This document shows, piece by piece, positions 43,565 to 51,682 of a stretch of DNA of 64,000 bases. The translations under genes and the position numbers were made by a program. Position 1 is the stretch's first letter. Every line of letters begins with the position of its first letter. Source of the DNA: Gammaproteobacteria bacterium. GTDB lineage: Bacteria; Pseudomonadota; Gammaproteobacteria; Steroidobacterales; Woeseiaceae. Under the pieces are notes generated by a model. That model saw only the letters and a program-made list of their open reading frames with translations. It did not search any database and was not told where the DNA came from. The DNA is taken from NCBI GenBank assembly GCA_029862045.1, contig JAOTYE010000003.1:186001-250000 (forward strand). The letters are read 5' to 3'.

Positions 43565-44422
43565 ATGTCGCTGCTGTCCGCACTAAGACCGACCTATATC
43601 GAGCGCCCCGTGCTCGATCTCTCCGGCGATACGATTCGAATGACAATGCAGACCTTGGTTGCCGGTTCTGAAGAATTGGGCGGCATCGAACGCTATGTCG
43701 ACGCGATCAAGCTCAAAAGTGCGTTGTTTCAACAAGCGCTTGGTGACGGTGCCATCGAAGACCTGGAGCTGGAAACATTTAAAGGGTTGTGCACGTTCAT
43801 GGCCACGGTACGGCGCAGGATCGGCAACTGGCTAGACGAAGATTCGTTTGCCGATCTGCGCGAAGGGATCATAGAGCTGTTTGCGGATGACGAGAATATT
43901 GATGCGCGCATCAATGCTTTTTGCGCGCGCTTTCCGATCGACAAGCAGCACCGCTGGGTGAGAGATCTTGCGACCGAAATGCTGCACAACGCGGATCCGG
44001 AACGTATTCCTCTGATGAACCGCTGGGTCTGGGACGCTGCGGCGAATACGGGCGTCATTCGAGAGATATGGCACGGCGATGATGTCGACCACATCAGGAT
44101 TCCTGTCGGTGACGGCTATGGGACGTACCTGATGCTGCGCGAGGAACTGAGCCAGTTCCTGAGTGATGAAGGTTTCTTTCGGGATGTATTGCAGTATGTC
44201 GACATCCTCTGTGCGCAAGTCTACGCGCAGTACATCTGTGAGCAGGGCGGCAGCTATCTTCGCACGGACTTTTCGGCGCCCGAGGATCCGATGCAACACA
44301 CGCGACGCTTGCTGGGACTCGACGGCGTCCAGCCCGGTAACGGCAAGACCCGGCTCAAGTCAATCGATGGTGAGGCCTTTGTGATCGACGACTCAAATCC
44401 ATTAATCCAGGCAAAAAACTAA
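43565..44422 (+). CDS. sHdr-associated conserved protein (Hyp)
   Basis: A 285-residue soluble, mostly helical protein without recognised motifs, encoded between shdrA and shdrC2, which is the constant position of the hyp gene in sHdr loci. Three cysteines are scattered (GLCTF, NAFCARF, DILCAQV) plus one in YICEQG; they do not form a ferredoxin motif. Its stop is followed directly by the shdrC2 start. It may be an assembly factor or a subunit; this is unknown. Confidence 0.75.
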   Translation: MSLLSALRPTYIERPVLDLSGDTIRMTMQTLVAGSEELGGIERYVDAIKLKSALFQQALGDGAIEDLELETFKGLCTFMATVRRRIGNWLDEDSFADLREGIIELFADDENIDARINAFCARFPIDKQHRWVRDLATEMLHNADPERIPLMNRWVWDAAANTGVIREIWHGDDVDHIRIPVGDGYGTYLMLREELSQFLSDEGFFRDVLQYVDILCAQVYAQYICEQGGSYLRTDFSAPEDPMQHTRRLLGLDGVQPGNGKTRLKSIDGEAFVIDDSNPLIQAKN

Positions 44423-45190
44423 ATGCCCATTCATGAAAAATCGCTGATTCGTCCCGAAAACCTGAAGACTCACGACGAGCTGGTTATTGATGGCATCGAT
44501 GTCTCCGGGCACTGGAGCACCTTCATCGAGCCACGAGTTGTAACGGATTACAACGAGGCGTTGGAAGAAGAAATAGCGGCTTTACCGGGCGGTGAATACA
44601 TACATCGTTGCTGGCAATGCGGTTCGTGCACGAATTCATGCACAGTTCATGCAATCAACGAAGACTTCAATCCGCGTTACTGGATTTATCTTATTCGTAT
44701 GGGTATGGAATCGGAGTTGCTGCGCGACAAGGACATCATCTGGCAGTGCGTCTCGTGTAACAAATGCACCTATGCCTGCCCACGCGACGTGTTCCCTGAA
44801 GGCGTCATGAAAGCGACATCACACTGGCTGGAACGAAAAGGCCATACGCCCATGTCGCCGTCAATGCATTTCGATGAAGTCTTCACCGAGCAAATTTTGA
44901 AGACCGGCAAGATCGAAGAAAGCCGTACGATCCGGCGCTTCTTCAGTCGCACCAAACAAGGTCTGTTTCAGGGCTGGATGATCGAGATGGTCAAGCAATT
45001 GCTTAAGCATCTGCCGATAGGTCTGTTGACGCGTATGGGTCTGGCGACATTCATTGCACCGCGCACCAGAGACTGGTCCCGTGCCGGCAGCGCGATGCAG
45101 GAATATATCGACGAACAATACGAGAAGCAGGAACAGGCGCTGACGCTCGCGCAACTGGTCGAAGTGGCACGCGAAGACGCGGCCGCATAG
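44423..45190 (+). CDS. shdrC2: sHdr subunit C2 (two 4Fe-4S clusters)
   Basis: A 255-residue HdrC-like iron-sulfur protein. Motifs are Cys63-66-69-73 (CWQCGSCTNSC) and Cys109-112-115-119 (CVSCNKCTYACP). Compared with C1 it has a longer C-terminal region (residues 150-255) with basic and hydrophobic stretches that could contact a membrane or partner. It abuts hyp and lies 7 bases before shdrB2. Confidence 0.9.
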   Translation: MPIHEKSLIRPENLKTHDELVIDGIDVSGHWSTFIEPRVVTDYNEALEEEIAALPGGEYIHRCWQCGSCTNSCTVHAINEDFNPRYWIYLIRMGMESELLRDKDIIWQCVSCNKCTYACPRDVFPEGVMKATSHWLERKGHTPMSPSMHFDEVFTEQILKTGKIEESRTIRRFFSRTKQGLFQGWMIEMVKQLLKHLPIGLLTRMGLATFIAPRTRDWSRAGSAMQEYIDEQYEKQEQALTLAQLVEVAREDAAA

Positions 45191-45197
45191 GAACACG

Positions 45198-46130
45198 ATG
45201 ACAACAAAAGACAAATATAAGAAGGTTGCCTATTACCCGGGCTGTGCGCTCGAGGGCACCGGGCACGCCTACAATCGCTCGACAAAAGCCGTCGGCAAAA
45301 AACTGGGACTCGATCTGGTCGAGGTCGAGAACTGGAACTGCTGCGGCGCGATGGAGGTGAAGAACGTCGATCCCAAATTGCAGACCTACCTGTCGTCACG
45401 CGTCATGTCGGTCGCGGCTAACGAAATGAACATGGATGTGGTCATGGCACCATGCAATGGCTGTTATCACAACCTAAAAAAGGCTGAGTATGACCTGAAG
45501 AACGATGCAGAGTCGGCAGAGGTCGTGGACGGGCTATCGAAAAAGGCCGGCCACAAGACTTATGAATCGGGACAGGTCGAGACGATACACGCACTCGACT
45601 GGATCAAAGACGCCATTGGTGAGGACGGGCTTGCCGAACGCGTCAAGAACTCGCTAAGCGGTATCAAAGTGGCGAACTATTACGGTTGCATGTACACACG
45701 GCCGCGCCACATCTTCCCCGAGAAGGACGCCGGGCCCGGAAGTGAGTCGACATCGAAGCCACACTTCATGGACGATCTGCTCGCGGCAGCAGGTGCCGAG
45801 AATGTTGAGTTTCCGTTGAAGACGGCTTGCTGCGGCGGTGCGCACACCTTGTCGGACAGCGACACGTCCACGAAATTGGTGCTGAACATCCTGCAAGCGG
45901 CGAAGCTGGCTGGTGCCGACGTTATCGCCACGGAATGCCCTACCTGCCATACCGGCCTCGAGATGCACCAGATAAGGGCCGAGAAGACGCTCGGCGAGAA
46001 GGTCGACATCAAGGTCCTGTACTTTACGCAGCTCCTCGGCATGGCGTTGGGGCTGAAGCCGAAGAAAGTTGGTGTTCACGAGAACATTTCCGACTCGATG
46101 CAGTTCCTGAAGGAAAAGGGTCTGACATGA
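45198..46130 (+). CDS. shdrB2: sHdr subunit B2 (two CCG domains, noncubane clusters)
   Basis: A 310-residue HdrB-like subunit with two full CCG cysteine sets: PGCALEG, WNCCGAME, APCNGCYH in the first, and YGCMYTRP, TACCGGAH, TECPTCHTG in the second. These match the pattern that binds noncubane 4Fe-4S clusters in HdrB. It ends in a 4-base overlap with the next small gene. Confidence 0.9.
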   Translation: MTTKDKYKKVAYYPGCALEGTGHAYNRSTKAVGKKLGLDLVEVENWNCCGAMEVKNVDPKLQTYLSSRVMSVAANEMNMDVVMAPCNGCYHNLKKAEYDLKNDAESAEVVDGLSKKAGHKTYESGQVETIHALDWIKDAIGEDGLAERVKNSLSGIKVANYYGCMYTRPRHIFPEKDAGPGSESTSKPHFMDDLLAAAGAENVEFPLKTACCGGAHTLSDSDTSTKLVLNILQAAKLAGADVIATECPTCHTGLEMHQIRAEKTLGEKVDIKVLYFTQLLGMALGLKPKKVGVHENISDSMQFLKEKGLT

Positions 46131-46570
46131 GGCCACTGGTTGACATCGAAACGGGTATCGCGGCGGTCAGCGCCGAGCCGGATTTGCAGGGCGCGCTGGA
46201 CGAACTGCTGCAGCTCAGTGAGGAGGTCATCGAGCACTGGATCGTCGCGCGCGGCGATGTGCCGACTCGCGGTAAACGGGAAGGTTTTCGATTGCTCGCG
46301 CTGCATCGCCAGGGCGCAACAGGCGACCCGAGTTTCAACGCGTGTCGCGAAACCTGCCGCGAGATTGTCTATCACTACAACATGTTGAAAATGCAACCCG
46401 ATCCTGCGGAAACTACGCATCGTCTTGAAATGATGAAGATGATATCCAGTCATTTGTATTTATTCATTAGCGGCAAGATGCAAGTCGCCGAGCTGGGGGA
46501 TTTCTGTTGTTCCTCGAAACCGATCCGGTTGGCGCCTGATGTTGCCCCCGAAATCACCAAGGAGGTATAA
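46127..46570 (+). CDS. Small conserved protein between shdrB2 and lbpA
   Basis: A 147-residue, mainly helical soluble protein. The start ATG 46127 overlaps the shdrB2 stop (ATGA), and the stop is 2 bases before lbpA. Cysteines occur as CRETC near residue 73 and CC near residue 127 (DFCCSSK), which could carry persulfide or metal. I do not recognise the family, but its coupling on both sides implies a dedicated role in loading or protecting LbpA. Confidence 0.7.
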   Translation: MRPLVDIETGIAAVSAEPDLQGALDELLQLSEEVIEHWIVARGDVPTRGKREGFRLLALHRQGATGDPSFNACRETCREIVYHYNMLKMQPDPAETTHRLEMMKMISSHLYLFISGKMQVAELGDFCCSSKPIRLAPDVAPEITKEV

Positions 46571-46572
46571 CG

Positions 46573-47013
46573 ATGCCGGTTGTACGCGGATGTAACCTGC
46601 CTGACGAACTGCTCTACGACGTCGACAATCACATTTGGTTTCAGGACCAGGGTGACGGTACCGTCAAACTCGGCATGACAACCGTGGCCACGGCGATGGC
46701 AGGCAAACTGGTCGCCTATACACCCAAGCGTGTTGGTCGTTCGGTCAGGGCTGGCAAATCCTGTGGCACGCTGGAGTCCGGTAAATGGGTGGGCCCCGCC
46801 AAATCGGCAGCAGGCGGCGAAGTCGTTGCCGTCAATGACGACCTGGTCAACAACCCGAGCCTCGCGAACGACGATCCTTACGAAGCCGGGTGGCTTGCCA
46901 TCCTGAAACCGGATGAATGGGATGCAGTCGTCGGCTCCCTCGTCACCGGCGCTGATGTTACCGCCCTTTACGAAGCCAAGATGGATGCGGAAGGATTTGC
47001 TGGCTGCGAATAG
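46573..47013 (+). CDS. lbpA: Lipoate-binding protein LbpA (GcvH-like)
   Basis: A 146-residue single-domain lipoyl carrier resembling glycine-cleavage H protein. The lipoylated lysine is Lys71 in LESGKWVGP, on the hairpin between VRAGKSCGT and SAAGGEVVAVND; C-terminal GWLAILKPDEWDAV is H-protein-like. No glycine-cleavage genes (gcvT, gcvP) are nearby, while lipS1, lipS2, slpl and the shdr genes are. LbpA is taken to carry sulfur intermediates for sHdr. Confidence 0.9.
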   Translation: MPVVRGCNLPDELLYDVDNHIWFQDQGDGTVKLGMTTVATAMAGKLVAYTPKRVGRSVRAGKSCGTLESGKWVGPAKSAAGGEVVAVNDDLVNNPSLANDDPYEAGWLAILKPDEWDAVVGSLVTGADVTALYEAKMDAEGFAGCE

Positions 47014-47035
47014 CCGCTCTGCAAGAGGACGATTC

Positions 47036-47386
47036 ATGAAGGAAGCAAATAACACCGTCGCGGCTGCTGATTTCGGGCAACTCGGTGAGTTGCACGATAT
47101 GGCCTCGCACGCTTGCATATTACTAAAGGCGATGGCCAACGAATGGCGCCTGATGATCCTCTGCCAACTGTCGGAGGGAGAGAAGACGGTGAGTGAATTG
47201 CAGGGCGTGCTTGGACTGAGTCAGTCTGCGTTGTCGCAGCACCTGGCAATACTTCGCCGCGAGAAAATCGTCCGCTCGAGAAAACATGCACAGTCAGTGA
47301 GCTATTCACTGACCGGTGATGAAGCAACCAAGGTAATGGAATCGCTGCACGACGTGTTCTGCGGAGCAGCGACCACAAAGGAGTAA
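47036..47386 (+). CDS. ArsR-family sulfur-responsive repressor (sHdrR/BigR/SqrR-like)
   Basis: A 116-residue winged-helix repressor with recognition region VSELQGVLGLSQSALSQHLAIL. Cys43 (RLMILCQL) and Cys109 (HDVFCGA) are at the positions used by BigR/SqrR-type sensors to form a disulfide or polysulfide link; Cys27 is extra. The start is ATG 47036. It lies 22 bases after lbpA. Likely targets are the motifs at 34411 and 39937, releasing expression when reduced sulfur is present. Confidence 0.85.
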   Translation: MKEANNTVAAADFGQLGELHDMASHACILLKAMANEWRLMILCQLSEGEKTVSELQGVLGLSQSALSQHLAILRREKIVRSRKHAQSVSYSLTGDEATKVMESLHDVFCGAATTKE

Positions 47387-47390
47387 AACA

Positions 47391-48824
47391 ATGAAATCCA
47401 GAATCAGACATGCTGTGGCCTTGCTGTCGGCATTCAGCCTGTTTGCGCTCAGTGGTGCTGCAATGGCGACCAACGGCTATTTCACGCACGGCGTAGGCAC
47501 GGAGTCCAAAGGCATGGCTGGCACCGGTGTCGGCTCCAATGCAGCCAATGGGCCTATCATTGTTGCGTCAAACCCGGCGCTCGGCGTTTTCGCCGACGAT
47601 AGCTGGGAGGTCGGATTGAGCGCGTTCAGTCCGATGCGTAGCTACAAGGCGACATCAGGTATTGCCCTCGGTAACGGTGGTGCGTTTACGATCGGCGACG
47701 GCAGCTTCGACAGCAGCAGCGAGTGGTTCCCGATTCCGTACGTCGCCAAGAACTGGCGAGTGGGTGGCGACAACGCTCTGACGCTCGTATTCTATGGCCG
47801 TGGTGGCATGAATACCGATTGGGACAACTCGGACGCCACAGCGCTTTTCGATCCCGATGGGGTGGGTCCGGCTCCTGTAGACGAGTTTCCGGGTCCTTTC
47901 GGCGCTGGCGATGCCGGTGTCGATCTTTCACAGGCATTTCTCGCGATCAATTATTCGGGCAAAGCGGGTGATAACTTTGCCTGGGGCATCGGCCCGATTT
48001 TTGCAGTGCAGATGTTCGAAGCCAAGGGTGTGGGCAGCTACGAGCCGTACACCAAGACTTTCAACGACTGTTTTTTCTTTCAGGCCCCCGGGAGCTGCGA
48101 TCCGACCCCAACCTCGCTTACTAACAACGGCCACGATAGCTCAACCGGCTTTGGAGCGGCGGCCGGCATCTGGTGGGCGATGAGTAACTCTGTAAGCGCC
48201 GGTATTTCCTACCAGTCGAAGATGTCAATGAGCGAGTTTGATGACTATGCGGATCTTTTCGCCGAGGACGGCGGATTCGATATTCCGGCGAGCACGAAAT
48301 TCGGCATCTCGTTCAAGGGCAGCAATGATGTCCGCGTCAACCTGGACATCGAACACACGCAGTTCAATGACGTTGCGTCCGTTGGCAATCCGATGGGTAA
48401 CCTATTCAGTTGCCCCTACGCCGTGTTCGCCTTTACGGGAAGTATCCCTGCCGCCCAGGCAGCGGATCCCGAATTGTGCCTCGGCGGCAAGCGCGGCGGC
48501 GGCTTTGGCTGGGACGACATGACGACGTATAAGTTAGGAGTCGAATGGACTCCAAGTGAAACGATGAGATACCGGTTTGGCTACAGCTACGGTGAACAAC
48601 CAATTCAGGAGGCGGACATTACGTTCAATATTCTCGCGCCTGGCGTCATGGAACAGCACATTACGTTTGGTCTGACCAAGATCAAACCGAATGGTGGGGC
48701 ATGGAACTTCTCCCTGATGTATGCGCCGTCCAAGTCGATCGAGGCGGTCAACCCGTTTGACCCGACGCAAACTATCGAACTGGAGATGAAGCAACTCGAG
48801 CTCGAGGTTTCCTATCTCTGGTAA
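47391..48824 (+). CDS. OmpP1/FadL-family outer-membrane channel
   Basis: A 477-residue outer-membrane beta-barrel of the FadL family, with a signal peptide ending near GAAMA and the typical mature start TNGYFTHGVGTESKGMAGTG, and a terminal aromatic residue (EVSYLW). FadL-type channels import hydrophobic molecules. AAAGGAG precedes the start, 4 bases after the ArsR gene. Its position at the end of the sHdr genes suggests uptake of a hydrophobic sulfur substrate; this is inference. Confidence 0.85.
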   Translation: MKSRIRHAVALLSAFSLFALSGAAMATNGYFTHGVGTESKGMAGTGVGSNAANGPIIVASNPALGVFADDSWEVGLSAFSPMRSYKATSGIALGNGGAFTIGDGSFDSSSEWFPIPYVAKNWRVGGDNALTLVFYGRGGMNTDWDNSDATALFDPDGVGPAPVDEFPGPFGAGDAGVDLSQAFLAINYSGKAGDNFAWGIGPIFAVQMFEAKGVGSYEPYTKTFNDCFFFQAPGSCDPTPTSLTNNGHDSSTGFGAAAGIWWAMSNSVSAGISYQSKMSMSEFDDYADLFAEDGGFDIPASTKFGISFKGSNDVRVNLDIEHTQFNDVASVGNPMGNLFSCPYAVFAFTGSIPAAQAADPELCLGGKRGGGFGWDDMTTYKLGVEWTPSETMRYRFGYSYGEQPIQEADITFNILAPGVMEQHITFGLTKIKPNGGAWNFSLMYAPSKSIEAVNPFDPTQTIELEMKQLELEVSYLW

Positions 48825-48841
48825 ACGTCAGTGCCCCAATC

Positions 48842-49861
48842 ATGAAAAACATTGTTGTAGTCGCGTTGCTGACACTCGCATTCTGGGTGCCGGCAACGCT
48901 TGCCGATGACAGCATCGGTATTTTCGAAACCGTTCTTGAATCGTCGGTCTCGTTTTCTGAAACGAATGCTGCACTTGAGCCGGCAATAAGGGCGTCCGGT
49001 CTGACATTGCATGCCTCGCATGTTGTGCGTGTGCCGGATGACAAGCATCAGGCCAGGATCTATGTCCTGACAGCTCCATCCTATGTCGAGGCAGCAGCGG
49101 CCGAGTCGCCGCGAACCATTTCTGCGCAGATTCTGCGGATCGCGGTCTTTACGTCGGGAGAGGAACAGAAGACCCTCGTCAACATGGCGAACCCGGTCGC
49201 TCATGCGATGGTGTATTACGCCGATTCGTCAAACTACGATGCATTGATCGCTGCTGCGAACGATGCGGCTGAGAAAATCCGCCAGCTGGTCAAGGCTGTG
49301 CCGGGCGAAGCGGTCAGTCGGCAGACCGAACCGATGCGAAGCGAAAAGCACTATCGCAAATTCAAAGGCGATGGGCCCGCCAGGATGATGGCGAAATTCA
49401 GAACCTGGAAGAAGAGCCAGCTACCGATCAAGATGGGCACTGCCGTTACCTTTCCTGCAATGGTTGACCATGTCGCCTCGGCACTGGAAAGTGGCACGAT
49501 TGCCGACGCTTCGGAAGCAGAAGGCTGGGAGGTAATCGCGCGGATTCAGCTGCGGGATGATGCGGTGTACTTCGGGCTCACGAACCCGTTTATTGAAGAC
49601 AAGATGATCCGCATCAATTCGCGTTTTCGAAATGATGCAAAGAGTGACAAATCGCCATTTCCGGGCGTGGATCACATGGCGGCCCTGCCGACCGAAGTAC
49701 TGGTCGTCGATGACGGCTTCGAGACCCTGGTCTTGCATTACGGCCAGATGTGGCGAATGCAGCTGTACTTCTGGGATTCCGGGTATCGCGCATTTACGGC
49801 GAATGTCGGCGTGCCGGGAGATATTGTCAATTCGATCGAAAGTGCCGTTCAGGCGAAATAA
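48842..49861 (+). CDS. Hypothetical exported protein with DUF302-like part
   Basis: A 339-residue protein with a clear signal peptide (VVVALLTLAFWVPATLA). The first part (GIFETVLESSVSFSETNAALEPAIRASGLTL) resembles the DUF302 fold seen in some sulfur-oxidation loci, and a second soluble domain (about residues 165-339) follows. It lies 17 bases after the FadL-type gene on the same strand. There are no cysteines or obvious cofactor site in the mature part, so I assign no function. Confidence 0.55.
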   Translation: MKNIVVVALLTLAFWVPATLADDSIGIFETVLESSVSFSETNAALEPAIRASGLTLHASHVVRVPDDKHQARIYVLTAPSYVEAAAAESPRTISAQILRIAVFTSGEEQKTLVNMANPVAHAMVYYADSSNYDALIAAANDAAEKIRQLVKAVPGEAVSRQTEPMRSEKHYRKFKGDGPARMMAKFRTWKKSQLPIKMGTAVTFPAMVDHVASALESGTIADASEAEGWEVIARIQLRDDAVYFGLTNPFIEDKMIRINSRFRNDAKSDKSPFPGVDHMAALPTEVLVVDDGFETLVLHYGQMWRMQLYFWDSGYRAFTANVGVPGDIVNSIESAVQAK

Positions 49862-49903
49862 CACGATACAATCTGGCAATGTTTTCCGGTCCATTGCCCG
49901 CCT

Positions 49904-51640
49904 ATGAGCAAAGCCAAGCTTAGTCCTGCCTATCTCAGGCAGCAGATCGTCGGCGTCGATTCAACGTTTGAGACACCATTCGGCGAGCGCCTGATGGTCT
50001 ATTGCGACTACACGGCATCCGGGCGCTGTCTGCGCTTCGTTGAGTCCTATCTGCAAGGTCTGCAGCGCGTATACGCAAACACGCATACCGAAGACGACAT
50101 CACGGGTCGCAGCATGAGTCAGCTGCTGCACGAAGCCGAAGAGGCGATTAAAAAGTCGGTCAATGCCGGACCGGGCGGCCGAATCATCGCTTGCGGTACC
50201 GGCGCAACAGGCGCTATCGACAAGTTGCAGCAGATTGCAGGTGTGGCACTGCCACCGGCGACACGTCAGAATATCGACCGCATACTGGATGCATCCGGCT
50301 GCGGGCTTGACAGCAAGTCTTTCGAAAAACTCCTTGGTGATCAGCAACCGGTTGTATTCATCGGGCCGTATGAGCATCACTCCAACGAGATTTCGTGGCG
50401 GCAGTCGTTGGCTACAACGGTCGAGGTTCGCCTCGAAGCCGATGGCAATATCGATCTGACCCACCTCGAAGACCTGCTGCAGATGCCGGAGTACCAGGGT
50501 CGCTTGCGTATTGGCTCATTTTCGGCGGCCTCGAACGTTACTGGAATTCGTTCCGACGTGCCGAAGATAGCGAGTTTGCTGCACAAGTATGGTGCGATGG
50601 CGTGTTTTGACTACGCCGCGTGTGCGCCGTATGTCGAAATCGATATGAATCCCGCACCGGTCGACGGTATTGACGCATCGATCGACGCAATATTTATTTC
50701 GCCACACAAGTTTCTTGGCGGTCCGGGTTCAAGTGGCGTGCTGGTCTTCAATGAGCGCATCTACCATCGTGAACTGCCGCCGAGCGTTAGTGCCGGCGGC
50801 ACAGTCGATTACGTCGGACCGATGGAACAGGACTATATCAGCCGAATCGAGGAGAGGGAGAAGGCTGGTACGCCAGGCGTGCTGCAGACATTGAAAGCCG
50901 CGCTGGTTTTCGAGATCAAGGACAGAGTTGGCGTCGACGTCATTAATGAGAGAGAGCATGAGCTGACTCACCGCGCGCTGACGAGTTGGGGCGACGATGA
51001 CAACATCGAAATTCTGGGCAATCCGGATGCGGGGCAGCGAGTTGGCATCATGTCATTCAACATCAGGGACGACAGCGGCAATTACCTGCATCATAAATTC
51101 GTAACTGCCCTGCTCAACGATCTGTTCGGCATTCAGTCACGGGCAGGTTGTTCCTGCGCAGGCCCCTACGGGCACCGGCTGTTAAATATCGATCTGGCGA
51201 CGTCCGAGCGCTACCGCAATGTCGTGCAGGAGGGCCACTGCGGCATGAAACCTGGTTGGTGTCGCGTTGGACTGCACTGGGTCATGGACGATGCCGAGGC
51301 GGATTTTGTCATAGCGGCAGTACACTTTGTTGCCAGGCACGGGCATCGCTTCCTGAGTCTCTACAACTTTGATTTGTGCACCGGAACCTGGTCGCACAAG
51401 CAGGAACGGAGCAACTTGCACCAATTCGATCTGGATACAGCGTTGGGCGACGACAAAGGCAAGCCCGCGACATTGTCATTGCCTTTGCGCAAACAACTGT
51501 ACAACCATTATATGACCGAAGCGCAGCGTTGGGTCGAACACCTCAAAGAAGAAGGGCCCGAAGCGAACGAGACGCTCGAGGGGGAGCTCGGAGAGCTGCA
51601 GTTCTTCGCACTGCCGGCAAACGCGACGCCGAAGCATTAG
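49904..51640 (+). CDS. Class V aminotransferase / cysteine-desulfurase-like protein
   Basis: A 578-residue PLP enzyme of the SufS/CsdA fold, much longer than SufS (about 410). PLP contacts are His158-His159, Asp236 (CFDYAA) and Lys269 (SPHKFLGG); RAGCSCAGPYGH provides cysteines near the active site. The extra C-terminal region (about 490-578) is soluble and unassigned. It might supply sulfur from cysteine, or remove sulfur from another thiol compound, for the neighbouring sulfur system. It ends convergent with the DsrK-like gene. Confidence 0.75.
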   Translation: MSKAKLSPAYLRQQIVGVDSTFETPFGERLMVYCDYTASGRCLRFVESYLQGLQRVYANTHTEDDITGRSMSQLLHEAEEAIKKSVNAGPGGRIIACGTGATGAIDKLQQIAGVALPPATRQNIDRILDASGCGLDSKSFEKLLGDQQPVVFIGPYEHHSNEISWRQSLATTVEVRLEADGNIDLTHLEDLLQMPEYQGRLRIGSFSAASNVTGIRSDVPKIASLLHKYGAMACFDYAACAPYVEIDMNPAPVDGIDASIDAIFISPHKFLGGPGSSGVLVFNERIYHRELPPSVSAGGTVDYVGPMEQDYISRIEEREKAGTPGVLQTLKAALVFEIKDRVGVDVINEREHELTHRALTSWGDDDNIEILGNPDAGQRVGIMSFNIRDDSGNYLHHKFVTALLNDLFGIQSRAGCSCAGPYGHRLLNIDLATSERYRNVVQEGHCGMKPGWCRVGLHWVMDDAEADFVIAAVHFVARHGHRFLSLYNFDLCTGTWSHKQERSNLHQFDLDTALGDDKGKPATLSLPLRKQLYNHYMTEAQRWVEHLKEEGPEANETLEGELGELQFFALPANATPKH

Positions 51641-51682
51641 CGCTTCGCAGGAGCCCGTCCCGGTGGTCGCGTTTCTACAGGA

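Noticed and set aside
46573..47013. Glycine cleavage H protein (GcvH)
   Set aside because: The fold is the same, but no gcvT or gcvP is near, while dedicated lipoate ligase, LipS1/LipS2 and sHdr genes are; LbpA fits better.
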